This document shows positions 1-6,761 of a DNA stretch of 20,781 nt, piece by piece. The stretch lies in contig JBKGYK010000060.1 of assembly GCA_046546095.1 (NCBI GenBank), positions 1 to 20,781 on the forward strand. The letters are read 5' to 3'. Under the pieces are notes generated by a model. It did no database searches. It had not been told where the DNA came from and saw only the letters and a list, made by a program, of their open reading frames with translations. The first letter of the stretch is position 1; every line of letters starts with the position of its first letter. A program made the translations under genes and the position numbers. Source of the DNA: JAQIBY01 sp046546095 (GTDB lineage Bacteria; Bacteroidota; Bacteroidia; Bacteroidales; ML635J-15).

Positions 1-82
1 TCAATCATTACCCACTCCTGTCTGCCTTAGGCATGAAAATTTGCAGTAGAACCTTTTTTTGGTTTTAGTGGGTAATGATTGA
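1..82. repeat. Perfect 16-bp inverted repeat with 50-nt spacer
   Basis: Positions 1-16 (TCAATCATTACCCACT) are the exact reverse complement of 67-82 (AGTGGGTAATGATTGA). The spacer contains a small 11-nt palindrome, TGCCTTAGGCA, at 23-33, and a run of seven T at 54-60. The left arm starts at the first base of the window, so the repeat may extend further left. It could be a structured RNA or terminator, the end of a mobile element, or a recombinase site; the sequence does not decide between these. Confidence 0.7.
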
Positions 83-231
83 AAAATCAGGAGTTCAATA
101 TACTATACGATCATCAATGAAAATACTGTCAGGGCTAAGGCCCGTTTTATCTTTCGTATCCTTATCAACCCCATCTGAAGACCGGGGTCAACAATAGGAA
201 TAGAGGCCATTACTCTGATGTATATCCAACG

Positions 232-257
232 AAACCCCGGCATTTATGTCGGGGTTT
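232..257 (-). terminator. Terminator-like hairpin downstream of tnaA
   Basis: AAACCCCGGCA (232-242) pairs with TGTCGGGGTTT (247-257) around the tetraloop TTTA, giving an 11-bp stem with one G-U pair. It lies about 75 nt after the tnaA stop codon. The A and T ends of the stem give T's at the 3' side in either direction, but there is no long free T-tract, so it could act in both directions or be only moderately efficient. Confidence 0.5.
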
Positions 258-333
258 AGGTGTAAAAAAACACATTGGGGCTTTAACCCTGATAGACTTT
301 GTTAATAAGTGCTTTCAGAAGAATTCTGTTTTG

Positions 334-1710
334 TCAGACTTTTTCAAGCTCAACCGTAAAATGCCTCATAATTGGTGCTTCCCAGGAGATTTTATAACCA
401 CTGGTAATCTTGTCGCGCCGATCATAAACATTTTTTAAAGCCGCTGCAATTACATCAATATGATTGTTGGTATATGCCCGCCTTGGTATGGCCAGTCGAA
501 GAAGTTCCAGATCAGGATAACGGTTTTTTCGCGTTACCGGATCCCTGTCAGCAAGTAAGGTGCCAATTTCTACACCACGGATACCGGCTTCCAGATATAG
601 CTCAATGCCCAGGGTTTGTGCCTGAAACTGCTCCTTTGGCACGTTGCACAATACTTTTTTGGCATCTACAAAAATAGCATGTCCGCCAATGGGCCGCTGT
701 ATCGGAACACCATATTCAATAAGCTTGTTGCCCAGATATTCTACCTGCTTGATCCTTGTCTCAAGATAATCAAATTCAGTGCTTTCATCCAGGCCAACTG
801 CCAGTGCACTCATGTCGCGACCTGACATCCCTCCATAGGTAACATAACCTTCAAAAAGAATATTGAAAGTAGATGCCTGACGATGAAGTTCTTTATCACG
901 CATGGCAATAAATCCACCAATATTTACCAGTCCGTCTTTTTTGGAACTCATGGTCATCATATCAGCATACTTATACATTTCGGCCACAATCTCTTTTATG
1001 CTCTTATCCGCATAGCCTTCTTCACGAAGTTTAATGAAGTATGCATTTTCTGCAAACCTGGCTGAATCAAACATGGTGGGTATTCCATATTTCTGGCTCA
1101 ACTCATATACAGCCTTTATGTTGGCAATACTAACAGGTTGGCCGCCACTTGAATTGCAGGTAACGGTCACACATACAAACGGAATTTTTTCTTTGGGGTA
1201 ACTTTTGTAAACTTTTTCAAGTTTGTCAAGATCAATATTGCCTTTAAACTGGTGATCATTTACGGTGTCGAAAGCTTCATCTATGGTGCAGTCAACGGCC
1301 AGTGCCTTGCGGAATTCAATATGACCCTTGGTTGTGTCAAAATGAGAGTTGCCGGGTATCACATCTCCTTCTTTTATCAATACGCTGAACAAAACATTTT
1401 CAGCTGCACGGCCCTGGTGTGTCGGTAGCATATAGGGAAAACCCAGTATACTGGTGATACTCTCTTTAAGTTCATAATACGAACGGGCGCCTGCATAGCT
1501 TTCATCTCCCATCATCAGGGCAGACCACTGACGGTCACTCATGGCACCCGTGCCACTGTCTGTCAACAGGTCAATGAATACCTGATCGCTTTTGAGATTA
1601 AATAAATTGTAATTTGCCTCTTCAATCCATTTCTGGCGCTCCTCACGGCTGCTTTTGCGTAAAGGCTCTACCATTTTTATTTTATACGATTCTGAAAAAG
1701 GAATTTCCAT
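334..1710 (-). CDS. tnaA: Tryptophanase (tryptophan indole-lyase)
   Basis: This 458-residue enzyme of the beta-eliminating lyase family (PLP fold type I) is predicted to split L-tryptophan into indole, pyruvate and ammonia in the cytoplasm. The PLP-lysine motif SSKKD is at 255-259. The close relative tyrosine phenol-lyase has to be excluded, and three remembered specificity positions do so: Asp125 in HFDTTKGH (Thr in the phenol-lyase), Ile382 in VEIG (the phenol-lyase has Arg381 there), and His450 in MRHFT (Phe in the phenol-lyase; tryptophanase has His463). DSARFAENAYFIK is also the tryptophanase form. The length, slightly under the 471 residues of the E. coli enzyme, comes from a shorter loop before HFDTT. 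The start is the ATG at 1710; no better in-frame start lies upstream. The gene appears to stand alone, with no tryptophan permease beside it in the window. A promoter, a possible leader ORF and a terminator frame it. Confidence 0.93.
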   Translation of the reverse strand: MEIPFSESYKIKMVEPLRKSSREERQKWIEEANYNLFNLKSDQVFIDLLTDSGTGAMSDRQWSALMMGDESYAGARSYYELKESITSILGFPYMLPTHQGRAAENVLFSVLIKEGDVIPGNSHFDTTKGHIEFRKALAVDCTIDEAFDTVNDHQFKGNIDLDKLEKVYKSYPKEKIPFVCVTVTCNSSGGQPVSIANIKAVYELSQKYGIPTMFDSARFAENAYFIKLREEGYADKSIKEIVAEMYKYADMMTMSSKKDGLVNIGGFIAMRDKELHRQASTFNILFEGYVTYGGMSGRDMSALAVGLDESTEFDYLETRIKQVEYLGNKLIEYGVPIQRPIGGHAIFVDAKKVLCNVPKEQFQAQTLGIELYLEAGIRGVEIGTLLADRDPVTRKNRYPDLELLRLAIPRRAYTNNHIDVIAAALKNVYDRRDKITSGYKISWEAPIMRHFTVELEKV

Positions 1711-1763
1711 AATATATGAATATTAAATTTGTAATACGGGAATTAAAAATCAGGAAAGGTGAA

Positions 1764-1847
1764 TTACTGAATTGAAAAACTGTCCCGCTCTTTAATGTTG
1801 CGGTATATAGCCTTAACAGTGATCGGTATGAGTCTGATATTATTCAT
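1764..1847 (-). CDS. Possible 27-codon leader ORF upstream of tnaA
   Basis: On the minus strand an ATG at 1847 opens 27 codons ending in TAA at 1764-1766, 53 nt before the tnaA start. The peptide begins MNNIRLIPITVK and ends SFSIQ. It is basic in the middle and contains one Tyr but no Trp, so it is not an obvious counterpart of the enterobacterial TnaC peptide, whose single Trp is essential. It begins about 15 nt after the transcription start expected from the promoter at 1868-1899, so it would be the first ORF on the tnaA message. It may be a chance ORF; no homologue is known to me. Confidence 0.3.
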   Translation of the reverse strand: MNNIRLIPITVKAIYRNIKERDSFSIQ

Positions 1848-1867
1848 ACTTTTTATTTTACTATGAG

Positions 1868-1899
1868 CAAATGTACGGATTTTTTTTTCATCTCCTAAA
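1868..1899 (-). promoter_or_regulatory. Predicted promoter of tnaA (Bacteroidota type)
   Basis: Read on the minus strand, TACATTTG (1868-1875) is an exact match to the TAnnTTTG -7 box of Bacteroidota sigma factor promoters. TTTA at 1896-1899 sits 20 nt before it as a near match to the -33 TTTG. The spacer carries a run of nine A. Transcription would start around 1862, giving a leader of about 150 nt. Confidence 0.55.
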
Positions 1900-1995
1900 C
1901 AGAATCACCTATTGTTGAACATAAAATCTGAAAGATGTACACCAAATCAGACACATAAATGAACGAGTCAATGTTATTAACTTCTTTTTTGCAGT

Positions 1996-2027
1996 ATTGT
2001 GATTGTTCGCTCTGCAATGTATTTTTG
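1996..2027 (+). promoter_or_regulatory. Predicted promoter of the DUF3078 gene
   Basis: ATTG at 1996-1999 is followed after 20 nt by TATTTTTG at 2020-2027, an exact TAnnTTTG box. The expected start is near 2034, about 80 nt before the ATG. Confidence 0.55.
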
Positions 2028-2113
2028 CTGCTGCAAATATCAATTGTTCATCCTGATGCGTTTATGCATTAGAATTGTTGAACCATGTAGGAATGCGTTA
2101 AAAATGAAAAGTA

Positions 2114-3058
2114 ATGAAGATAATTCACAAATCTGTCCGGTATGTCCTTCCCTTGTGCCTGTCTGTAATTTTTAGCCTGTCTGTTTCACATTCTGCGGCT
2201 TCAGAAGATAATGAGGAAGTGAAAGACAGTACTGTACTGGATTACTGGACAATCGGAGGCATAGGAAATCTCAATGTAAACCAGGGGTATTTGTCCAACT
2301 GGGCTGAAGGTGGTGAAAGCTCCATCAATGCAACATGGAGGCTGGATATCGATGCTGAATACAAACGTGAAAATGCAGCCTGGGAATCATCTGCCAGTTG
2401 GAAATACGGCGTGCTCCAGTCTGGTGAACGGCAGCTACGTAAAAATGAAGATAAATTTGAATTTACATCAAAATTCGGTTACAATGCCTCCGAACGCTGG
2501 TATTATTCCGCACTGATGAATCTAAAATCACAATTGTTTAACGGATACAATTATCCCAATGATTCAGTGCCTGTATCTGCATTTTTGGCGCCGGCAAATT
2601 TCGTTGCATCAATCGGTATGGATTATAAACCAAATTCAGATTTTAATATTCTTCTCTCTCCTTTATCCATGAAATTAACTGTGGTTTACGATACAGTGAA
2701 TATCGACCAGACAAAATACGGACTGGATGAGGATCAGTGGTTTAAAGGAGAAATTGGTGGTTATGTCAGAGCAAGATGGAAAACAGATTTGCATAAAAAC
2801 ATCAGTATGAAAAATGAAATCGAGCTGTTCTCAAGCTATCTGAACAATCCCGAAAATATTGATGTTGACTGGCAAATGGCTCTGGTGTTTAAAGCCACAG
2901 AGTTTATTACAACAACCATCTCAACCCATCTGATTTATGATGATGATATTGAAATACCTGAATATGAAATGGTTGATGGAGAAGTGCAACAGGTAGGCGT
3001 TACCCGGGCAATACAGTTTAAAGAAATGCTGAGCATTGGCCTGTCTTACAAATTCTAA
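2114..3058 (+). CDS. DUF3078 family outer-membrane beta-barrel protein
   Basis: This is a 314-residue exported protein. A basic start (MKIIHKSVRY) and a hydrophobic stretch to about residue 27, then SAASE, form a signal peptide. The mature part opens with WTIGGIGNLNVNQGYLSNWA and EGGESS, the Trp/Gly-rich N-terminal signature I associate with DUF3078 proteins of Bacteroidota. The rest shows alternating polar and aromatic strands (SASWKYGVLQSGE, WYYSALMNLKSQ, SIGLSYKF) and ends in an aromatic residue, as outer-membrane barrel proteins do. The role is unknown; a small barrel in the outer membrane is the likely location. The start at 2114 is chosen because it immediately precedes the signal peptide; the ATG at 2104 is in another frame. 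It has its own promoter and is followed after 86 nt by the pyridoxal kinase gene, which also has one, so it is probably monocistronic. Confidence 0.8.
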   Translation: MKIIHKSVRYVLPLCLSVIFSLSVSHSAASEDNEEVKDSTVLDYWTIGGIGNLNVNQGYLSNWAEGGESSINATWRLDIDAEYKRENAAWESSASWKYGVLQSGERQLRKNEDKFEFTSKFGYNASERWYYSALMNLKSQLFNGYNYPNDSVPVSAFLAPANFVASIGMDYKPNSDFNILLSPLSMKLTVVYDTVNIDQTKYGLDEDQWFKGEIGGYVRARWKTDLHKNISMKNEIELFSSYLNNPENIDVDWQMALVFKATEFITTTISTHLIYDDDIEIPEYEMVDGEVQQVGVTRAIQFKEMLSIGLSYKF

Positions 3059-3071
3059 CCGGAGAATCCGG
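3059..3071 (+). terminator. Short hairpin after the DUF3078 gene
   Basis: CCGGA-GAA-TCCGG forms a 5-bp GC-rich hairpin directly after the stop codon, with no T-tract behind it. It is at most a weak terminator or 3'-end stabiliser. Confidence 0.25.
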
Positions 3072-3087
3072 AATCTGTGCCCGCTTT

Positions 3088-3119
3088 CTTGGCTATTCCT
3101 GATGGACTGCTTATCTTCG
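3088..3119 (+). promoter_or_regulatory. Predicted promoter of the pyridoxal kinase operon
   Basis: CTTG at 3088-3091 and TATCTTCG at 3112-3119 are separated by 20 nt and match the Bacteroidota TTG-N20-TAnnTTTG pattern with one mismatch in the -7 box. Transcription should begin near 3126, leaving a leader of about 20 nt. Confidence 0.5.
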
Positions 3120-3144
3120 TACTATTATTGTAAAAAATTAACAA

Positions 3145-4011
3145 ATGAATAAACCCGTACAAAAAATTGCTGCAATACACGACCTCTCAGGGATAGGCCG
3201 TGTTTCTCTCTCAACCATATTCCCCGTATTCTCAAGTCTGGGAATACAGGTGTGTGCTTTGCCCACTGCTGTGCTTTCATCACATACACAATATCCCGGT
3301 GTACGGCATCTGAGCCTGGATGATCAGATGAAAGAATTCATTCAGCACTGGAAAGAACTGGATGTTCAATTTGATGCCATATACAGCGGATATCTCGGCA
3401 ATGCCGGACAGATTGATATTGTGCGGGATTTTATTGATGATTTCAGACAGGAGAACCAGCTTGTTGTCGTTGATCCCGTAATGGCCGATAATGGAAAGCT
3501 TTATACTACATTTACTGATGAACTTGTGGTTGAAATGCGCCGGCTCATTGAAAAAGCAGGAGTGATCACACCAAATCTTACAGAAGCTGCTTTTTTGCTG
3601 GATGAACCATACAATGAAGACATTACACTTGAACAGGTGAAAAAATGGGTACTGAGACTTGCTGACAAAGGACCTGACATTGTCATCATCACTTCTGTGC
3701 CGGAAAAAGGCAATAAAACAGCTGCCATTGCCTATCATCAGGGAACGGAAAGATTCTGGAAAGTTTCCATTGAATACCTGCCTGCTTCATACCCCGGAAC
3801 CGGAGATACCTTTACTTCTGTCATCACCGGAGCATTGCTGCAGGGTGACAGTCTGCCCATTGCACTGGACAGGGCTGTGAATTTTATCAACATCGGCGTA
3901 AGAGCAACCTTCGGACATAATTATGACCCCCGTGAGGGCATTATGCTGGAGCGTGTGTTGCATACCCTGGACGGGCCCGTACAATCCAGTTCATACCAAC
4001 TACTTGATTAA
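3145..4011 (+). CDS. Pyridoxal/pyridoxamine kinase (PdxY/PdxK-type)
   Basis: The 288-residue protein belongs to the ribokinase superfamily and should phosphorylate the 5'-hydroxyl of pyridoxal-type B6 vitamers with ATP, in the cytoplasmic B6 salvage pathway. The N-terminus has IHDLSGIGRVS (11-21), typical of pyridoxal kinases. VVVDPVMADNG (107-117) and ITPNLTEA (141-148) are family motifs, and YPGTGDTF (217-223) is the anion-hole/catalytic-base motif with Asp221 as the expected base. Length is normal for the family (about 285). The stop codon overlaps the ATG of the next gene by one base (TAATG), so the two are probably translationally coupled. The family also includes hydroxymethylpyrimidine kinases, but those have a different N-terminus; the choice between pdxY and pdxK names is not decidable here. 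Confidence 0.85.
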   Translation: MNKPVQKIAAIHDLSGIGRVSLSTIFPVFSSLGIQVCALPTAVLSSHTQYPGVRHLSLDDQMKEFIQHWKELDVQFDAIYSGYLGNAGQIDIVRDFIDDFRQENQLVVVDPVMADNGKLYTTFTDELVVEMRRLIEKAGVITPNLTEAAFLLDEPYNEDITLEQVKKWVLRLADKGPDIVIITSVPEKGNKTAAIAYHQGTERFWKVSIEYLPASYPGTGDTFTSVITGALLQGDSLPIALDRAVNFINIGVRATFGHNYDPREGIMLERVLHTLDGPVQSSSYQLLD

Positions 4012-4859
4012 TGATTATGACAAAAAATCGTCCTGCAATCATAGCACTGGATTACGACGGAACCCTGGCACAAACCAACGGACGGGTGGGAGAAACAGAG
4101 ATTTCTGCACTGGAAAAACTGGGAAAATCCGGGATTATCCGTGTTGTTGCCACCGGAAGAAGCCTTTTTTCAGCCGATGAAGTTATGCAGGCAGAGCTGC
4201 CAATTGATTACCTGGTTTTTTCCAGTGGTGTGGGAATTATGCACTGGCCGGAGCGCAATATTCTGGCAAAAAACAGCCTCGATGTTAACAAGGCAGGGGA
4301 AATTATTAATTTCCTCAAAGAAAGCCGGTTGAGCTTTATGGTACATCACCCGGCTCCGGACAATCACCATTTCTATTATCATGAGGGAAAAGACAGAACC
4401 CCGGATTTTCATCGCAGGATTGAACGATACAGAGAATTTGCACTTCCGCTGGAAGCCGCTACCGGCTTTTCAGGAATATCCCAGCTTCTGGTAGTGATCG
4501 AATATGACGGACTGCATTGGCTGGATAAACTCCGAACACAATTTCCTGAGGTGAATGTAGTGCGGACAACATCTCCACTGGATCACAGCAGCATGTGGAT
4601 AGAGATTTTTCCCAAACATGTGTCCAAAGCCGGAGGTTTGATTTACCTGGCTGACAAACTCGGCATCAGCCATGACGAAATCTGGTGTGTCGGCAATGAT
4701 TACAACGATATTGACATGCTGCGCTTTGGAGGCAAATCCTTTGTGGTAAACGATGCTCCGGATGAGCTGAAAAATGAATTTAACTGCATTGGCGGACAGG
4801 ATAAAACCGGGGTGGCCGGATTACTGCAGGAATTGTCTGCCCGCCACGACAGTCTGTAA
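4011..4859 (+). CDS. Cof-type HAD-superfamily phosphatase
   Basis: This 282-residue cytoplasmic hydrolase shows all four HAD motifs: DYDGT (14-18, nucleophile Asp14 and acid/base Asp16), VVATGRS for motif II, Lys206 in HVSKAGG for motif III, and GNDYND (228-233) for the Mg-binding motif IV. The large insert between motifs II and III is the C2 cap of the Cof/IIB class. Substrates of this class are sugar phosphates, FMN or pyridoxal phosphate. The one-base overlap with the upstream pyridoxal kinase gene makes pyridoxal 5'-phosphate or a related phosphate an attractive substrate, but that is inference from the neighbourhood. Two in-frame ATGs (4011 and 4017) are possible starts; the first gives the TAATG coupling. 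Confidence 0.85.
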   Translation: MIMTKNRPAIIALDYDGTLAQTNGRVGETEISALEKLGKSGIIRVVATGRSLFSADEVMQAELPIDYLVFSSGVGIMHWPERNILAKNSLDVNKAGEIINFLKESRLSFMVHHPAPDNHHFYYHEGKDRTPDFHRRIERYREFALPLEAATGFSGISQLLVVIEYDGLHWLDKLRTQFPEVNVVRTTSPLDHSSMWIEIFPKHVSKAGGLIYLADKLGISHDEIWCVGNDYNDIDMLRFGGKSFVVNDAPDELKNEFNCIGGQDKTGVAGLLQELSARHDSL

Positions 4860-4875
4860 ACACTTTCTTTTCAAT

Positions 4876-4910
4876 AAAAAAGGAAGGCTTCCTCACCTGA
4901 GAAAGCCTTC
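4876..4910 (-). terminator. Strong intrinsic terminator of the hydrogenase operon
   Basis: Read on the minus strand, GAAGGCTTTCTCA (4898-4910) pairs with TGAGGAAGCCTTC (4883-4895), a stem of up to 13 pairs with one G-U, and is followed by CC and six T (4876-4881). It lies 27 nt beyond the hydA stop codon. The same stem lies 24 nt after the stop of the convergent HAD gene and may serve it too, although no T-tract follows on that side. Confidence 0.85.
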
Positions 4911-4936
4911 AAAATGCACACAATAGTTGATTTGGT

Positions 4937-6730
4937 TTAGAACTTCTTGCGTCCTGTGTAATGTGTGTGCAGCAATTCATGAGATTTGTGTCCGAGTGGT
5001 TCACCCAAAAATTCTTCATACAATGCCTGTACTTCAGGATTTTCGTGTGATTTGCGAATCGGAAGACTGCTGTCTTCTTCATAAATTGCATCCATACGCG
5101 CCTGACGGATTACATCGCTGACCGGTATTGGCTGACCGCCACCACCAAGACAACCACCGGGGCAGGCCATCACTTCAATGAAATGATAATCAGCTTCTCC
5201 GGCTTTTACCTTATCCATCAGTTTTTTGGCGTTTGAGAGTCCATGCGCAATGGCACAGCTGAGCTCAGCACCCTCCAGGAATCCCCATTCCGGTTTTACG
5301 TTTTCTATCTTTACTTTGGCTTCTTTAACACCTCCAAGTCCACGTACAGGTTTGATGTTGAGGTTGTCAAACGGAACTTCACGGCCGGTAACAATCTCAT
5401 ATGCTGTACGCAAGGCAGCTTCCATTACACCGCCTGTGGCACCGAAAATAACCGCCGCACCTGAGGATTCTCCCATGATGCTGTCGTATTTTTCATCTTC
5501 AAGAGCGGAAAAATCAATACCCGCCTGTCGAACCATGGCGCCCAACTCCCTGGTAGTAAGTACATAATCAACATCCTGATATCCGCTGTCACGCATTTCC
5601 GGACGATTTGCTTCATATTTCTTGGCCGTACACGGCATAACGGAAACAGAAACAACCTGCTCGGCTTTAAGTCCTTTTTTCTGTGCATAATAGGTTTTTG
5701 CCAGAGCACCAAACATTTGCTGCGGTGACTTGCACGTAGACACATTATCAAGATACTCAGGATATTTGTGCTCAATGAATTTTACCCAGCCGGGTGAGCA
5801 ACTTGTGGTCATTGGTATGGCTGTGGATTCGTCCTTGTCAACAAGGGCTTTTTTGAGTCTGGTCAGAAGTTCTGTGCCTTCTTCCATAATGGTAAGGTCG
5901 GCAGTAAAATCGGTATCCAGTACAGAATCAAAACCAAGACGACGCAGGGCTGCTACCATTTTTCCGGTGACACGGTTGCCCGGTGCCAGTTCCAGCTCTT
6001 CACCCAGACCGATACGTACGGCAGGTGCTGTTTGAACAACCACGTGCATATTGGGATTGTTGATGACATCCCATACCTGATCAATATAGTTCTTCTCAGT
6101 TAAAGCTCCTGTCGGGCAGTGTGTTACGCATTGTCCGCAATTGGTACAAACCACGGAATGCATAGGCTTGTCCATGAAGGTAGCGATCTTCTGGTCTTCT
6201 CCTTTGTTGATAACAGCAAGGGCAGATACTGACTGCATTTCTGTACAGGTGCGAACACAACGCTGGCAACGGATACATTTTGAGTCATCCTTGATGATGG
6301 CAGGTGAATAATCATCAATGGTGTAGCCTTTTTCTTCAACAAGTTTCAGGAAAGTATCTTCATTGATGCGATACTCTATGGCAAGTTCCTGTAGTTCACA
6401 TTTGCCGTTTTTGTAACAGCTCGTACAATCTGAACGGTGTTCAGACAGCAGCAGTTCAATAACATGCTTTCTGGCCATACGGACTTTGGCTGAATTGGTG
6501 AACAATTCCATGCCTTCAGCTACGGGTGTAGCACAAGCTGCCGGAAGTGTTCTTGCTCCTTTTTGTTCAACTACACATACACGGCAGTTGCCGGCAATAC
6601 ATAAATCGGGGTGATGACAAAGGGTTGGAATTCTGAAACTGAGTTTTTCAGCAGCGTCAAGAATTGTTGTTCCTTCTTCAACAGTTACCGGGATATTATT
6701 TATCTTAAGATTAACTTCAAATTTTCCCAT
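4937..6730 (-). CDS. hydA: [FeFe] hydrogenase catalytic subunit, NADH-linked trimeric type
   Basis: This 597-residue subunit carries the H-cluster where protons and electrons form H2. In order: plant-type [2Fe-2S] domain (Cys38, 49, 52, 66), the His-Cys [4Fe-4S] motif (His98, Cys102, 105, 111), two ferredoxin-type [4Fe-4S] clusters (Cys152/155/158/162 and 195/198/201/205), then the H-cluster domain with L1 TSCSPGW (309-315), L2 MPCTAKKYE (365-373) and L3 EVMACPGGCLGGGGQP (519-534). Proton-path residues known from the clostridial enzyme appear kept (Cys311, Glu284, Glu287, Ser331). L1 has Ser312 where the clostridial enzyme has the second Cys. The protein ends about 60 residues after L3 with no C-terminal [2Fe-2S] extension. 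It is the last gene of hydC-hydB-hydA, 31 nt after hydB. The maturases HydE, HydF and HydG, which it would need, are not in the window. Confidence 0.95.
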   Translation of the reverse strand: MGKFEVNLKINNIPVTVEEGTTILDAAEKLSFRIPTLCHHPDLCIAGNCRVCVVEQKGARTLPAACATPVAEGMELFTNSAKVRMARKHVIELLLSEHRSDCTSCYKNGKCELQELAIEYRINEDTFLKLVEEKGYTIDDYSPAIIKDDSKCIRCQRCVRTCTEMQSVSALAVINKGEDQKIATFMDKPMHSVVCTNCGQCVTHCPTGALTEKNYIDQVWDVINNPNMHVVVQTAPAVRIGLGEELELAPGNRVTGKMVAALRRLGFDSVLDTDFTADLTIMEEGTELLTRLKKALVDKDESTAIPMTTSCSPGWVKFIEHKYPEYLDNVSTCKSPQQMFGALAKTYYAQKKGLKAEQVVSVSVMPCTAKKYEANRPEMRDSGYQDVDYVLTTRELGAMVRQAGIDFSALEDEKYDSIMGESSGAAVIFGATGGVMEAALRTAYEIVTGREVPFDNLNIKPVRGLGGVKEAKVKIENVKPEWGFLEGAELSCAIAHGLSNAKKLMDKVKAGEADYHFIEVMACPGGCLGGGGQPIPVSDVIRQARMDAIYEEDSSLPIRKSHENPEVQALYEEFLGEPLGHKSHELLHTHYTGRKKF

Positions 6731-6761
6731 GGTATAATGAGTTTTATAATGTCACAAATGA

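Larger units (their letters stand above)
1..333. other. Non-coding stretch at the left edge
   Basis: No convincing gene is visible in these 333 bases on either strand. The stretch contains a perfect 16-bp inverted repeat at its extreme left end, a short GGGC/GCCC hairpin near 134-146, a CCCC/GGGG-type pairing around 169-187, and the terminator-like hairpin at 232-257. The left neighbour is outside the window, so the first 230 bases may be the downstream region of an unseen gene. Confidence 0.6.
1711..2113. other. Divergent intergenic region, tnaA / DUF3078 gene
   Basis: This 403-nt region between two divergently transcribed genes holds one Bacteroidota-type promoter per direction (minus strand near 1868-1899, plus strand near 1996-2027), a 27-codon leader-type ORF on the minus strand, and AT-rich sequence with T-tracts at 1880-1888 and 1985-1990. 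I see no RNA gene or recognisable riboswitch. Confidence 0.6.

Noticed and set aside
3280..3738. Minus-strand open frame of 152 codons inside the pyridoxal kinase gene
   Set aside because: It is wholly antisense to a gene with intact family motifs and has no motif or promoter of its own.
4891..4905. ACCTGAGA resembling part of a TPP riboswitch
   Set aside because: It lies in the loop side of the hydA terminator, the remaining TPP-element helices are missing, and no thiamine gene follows.
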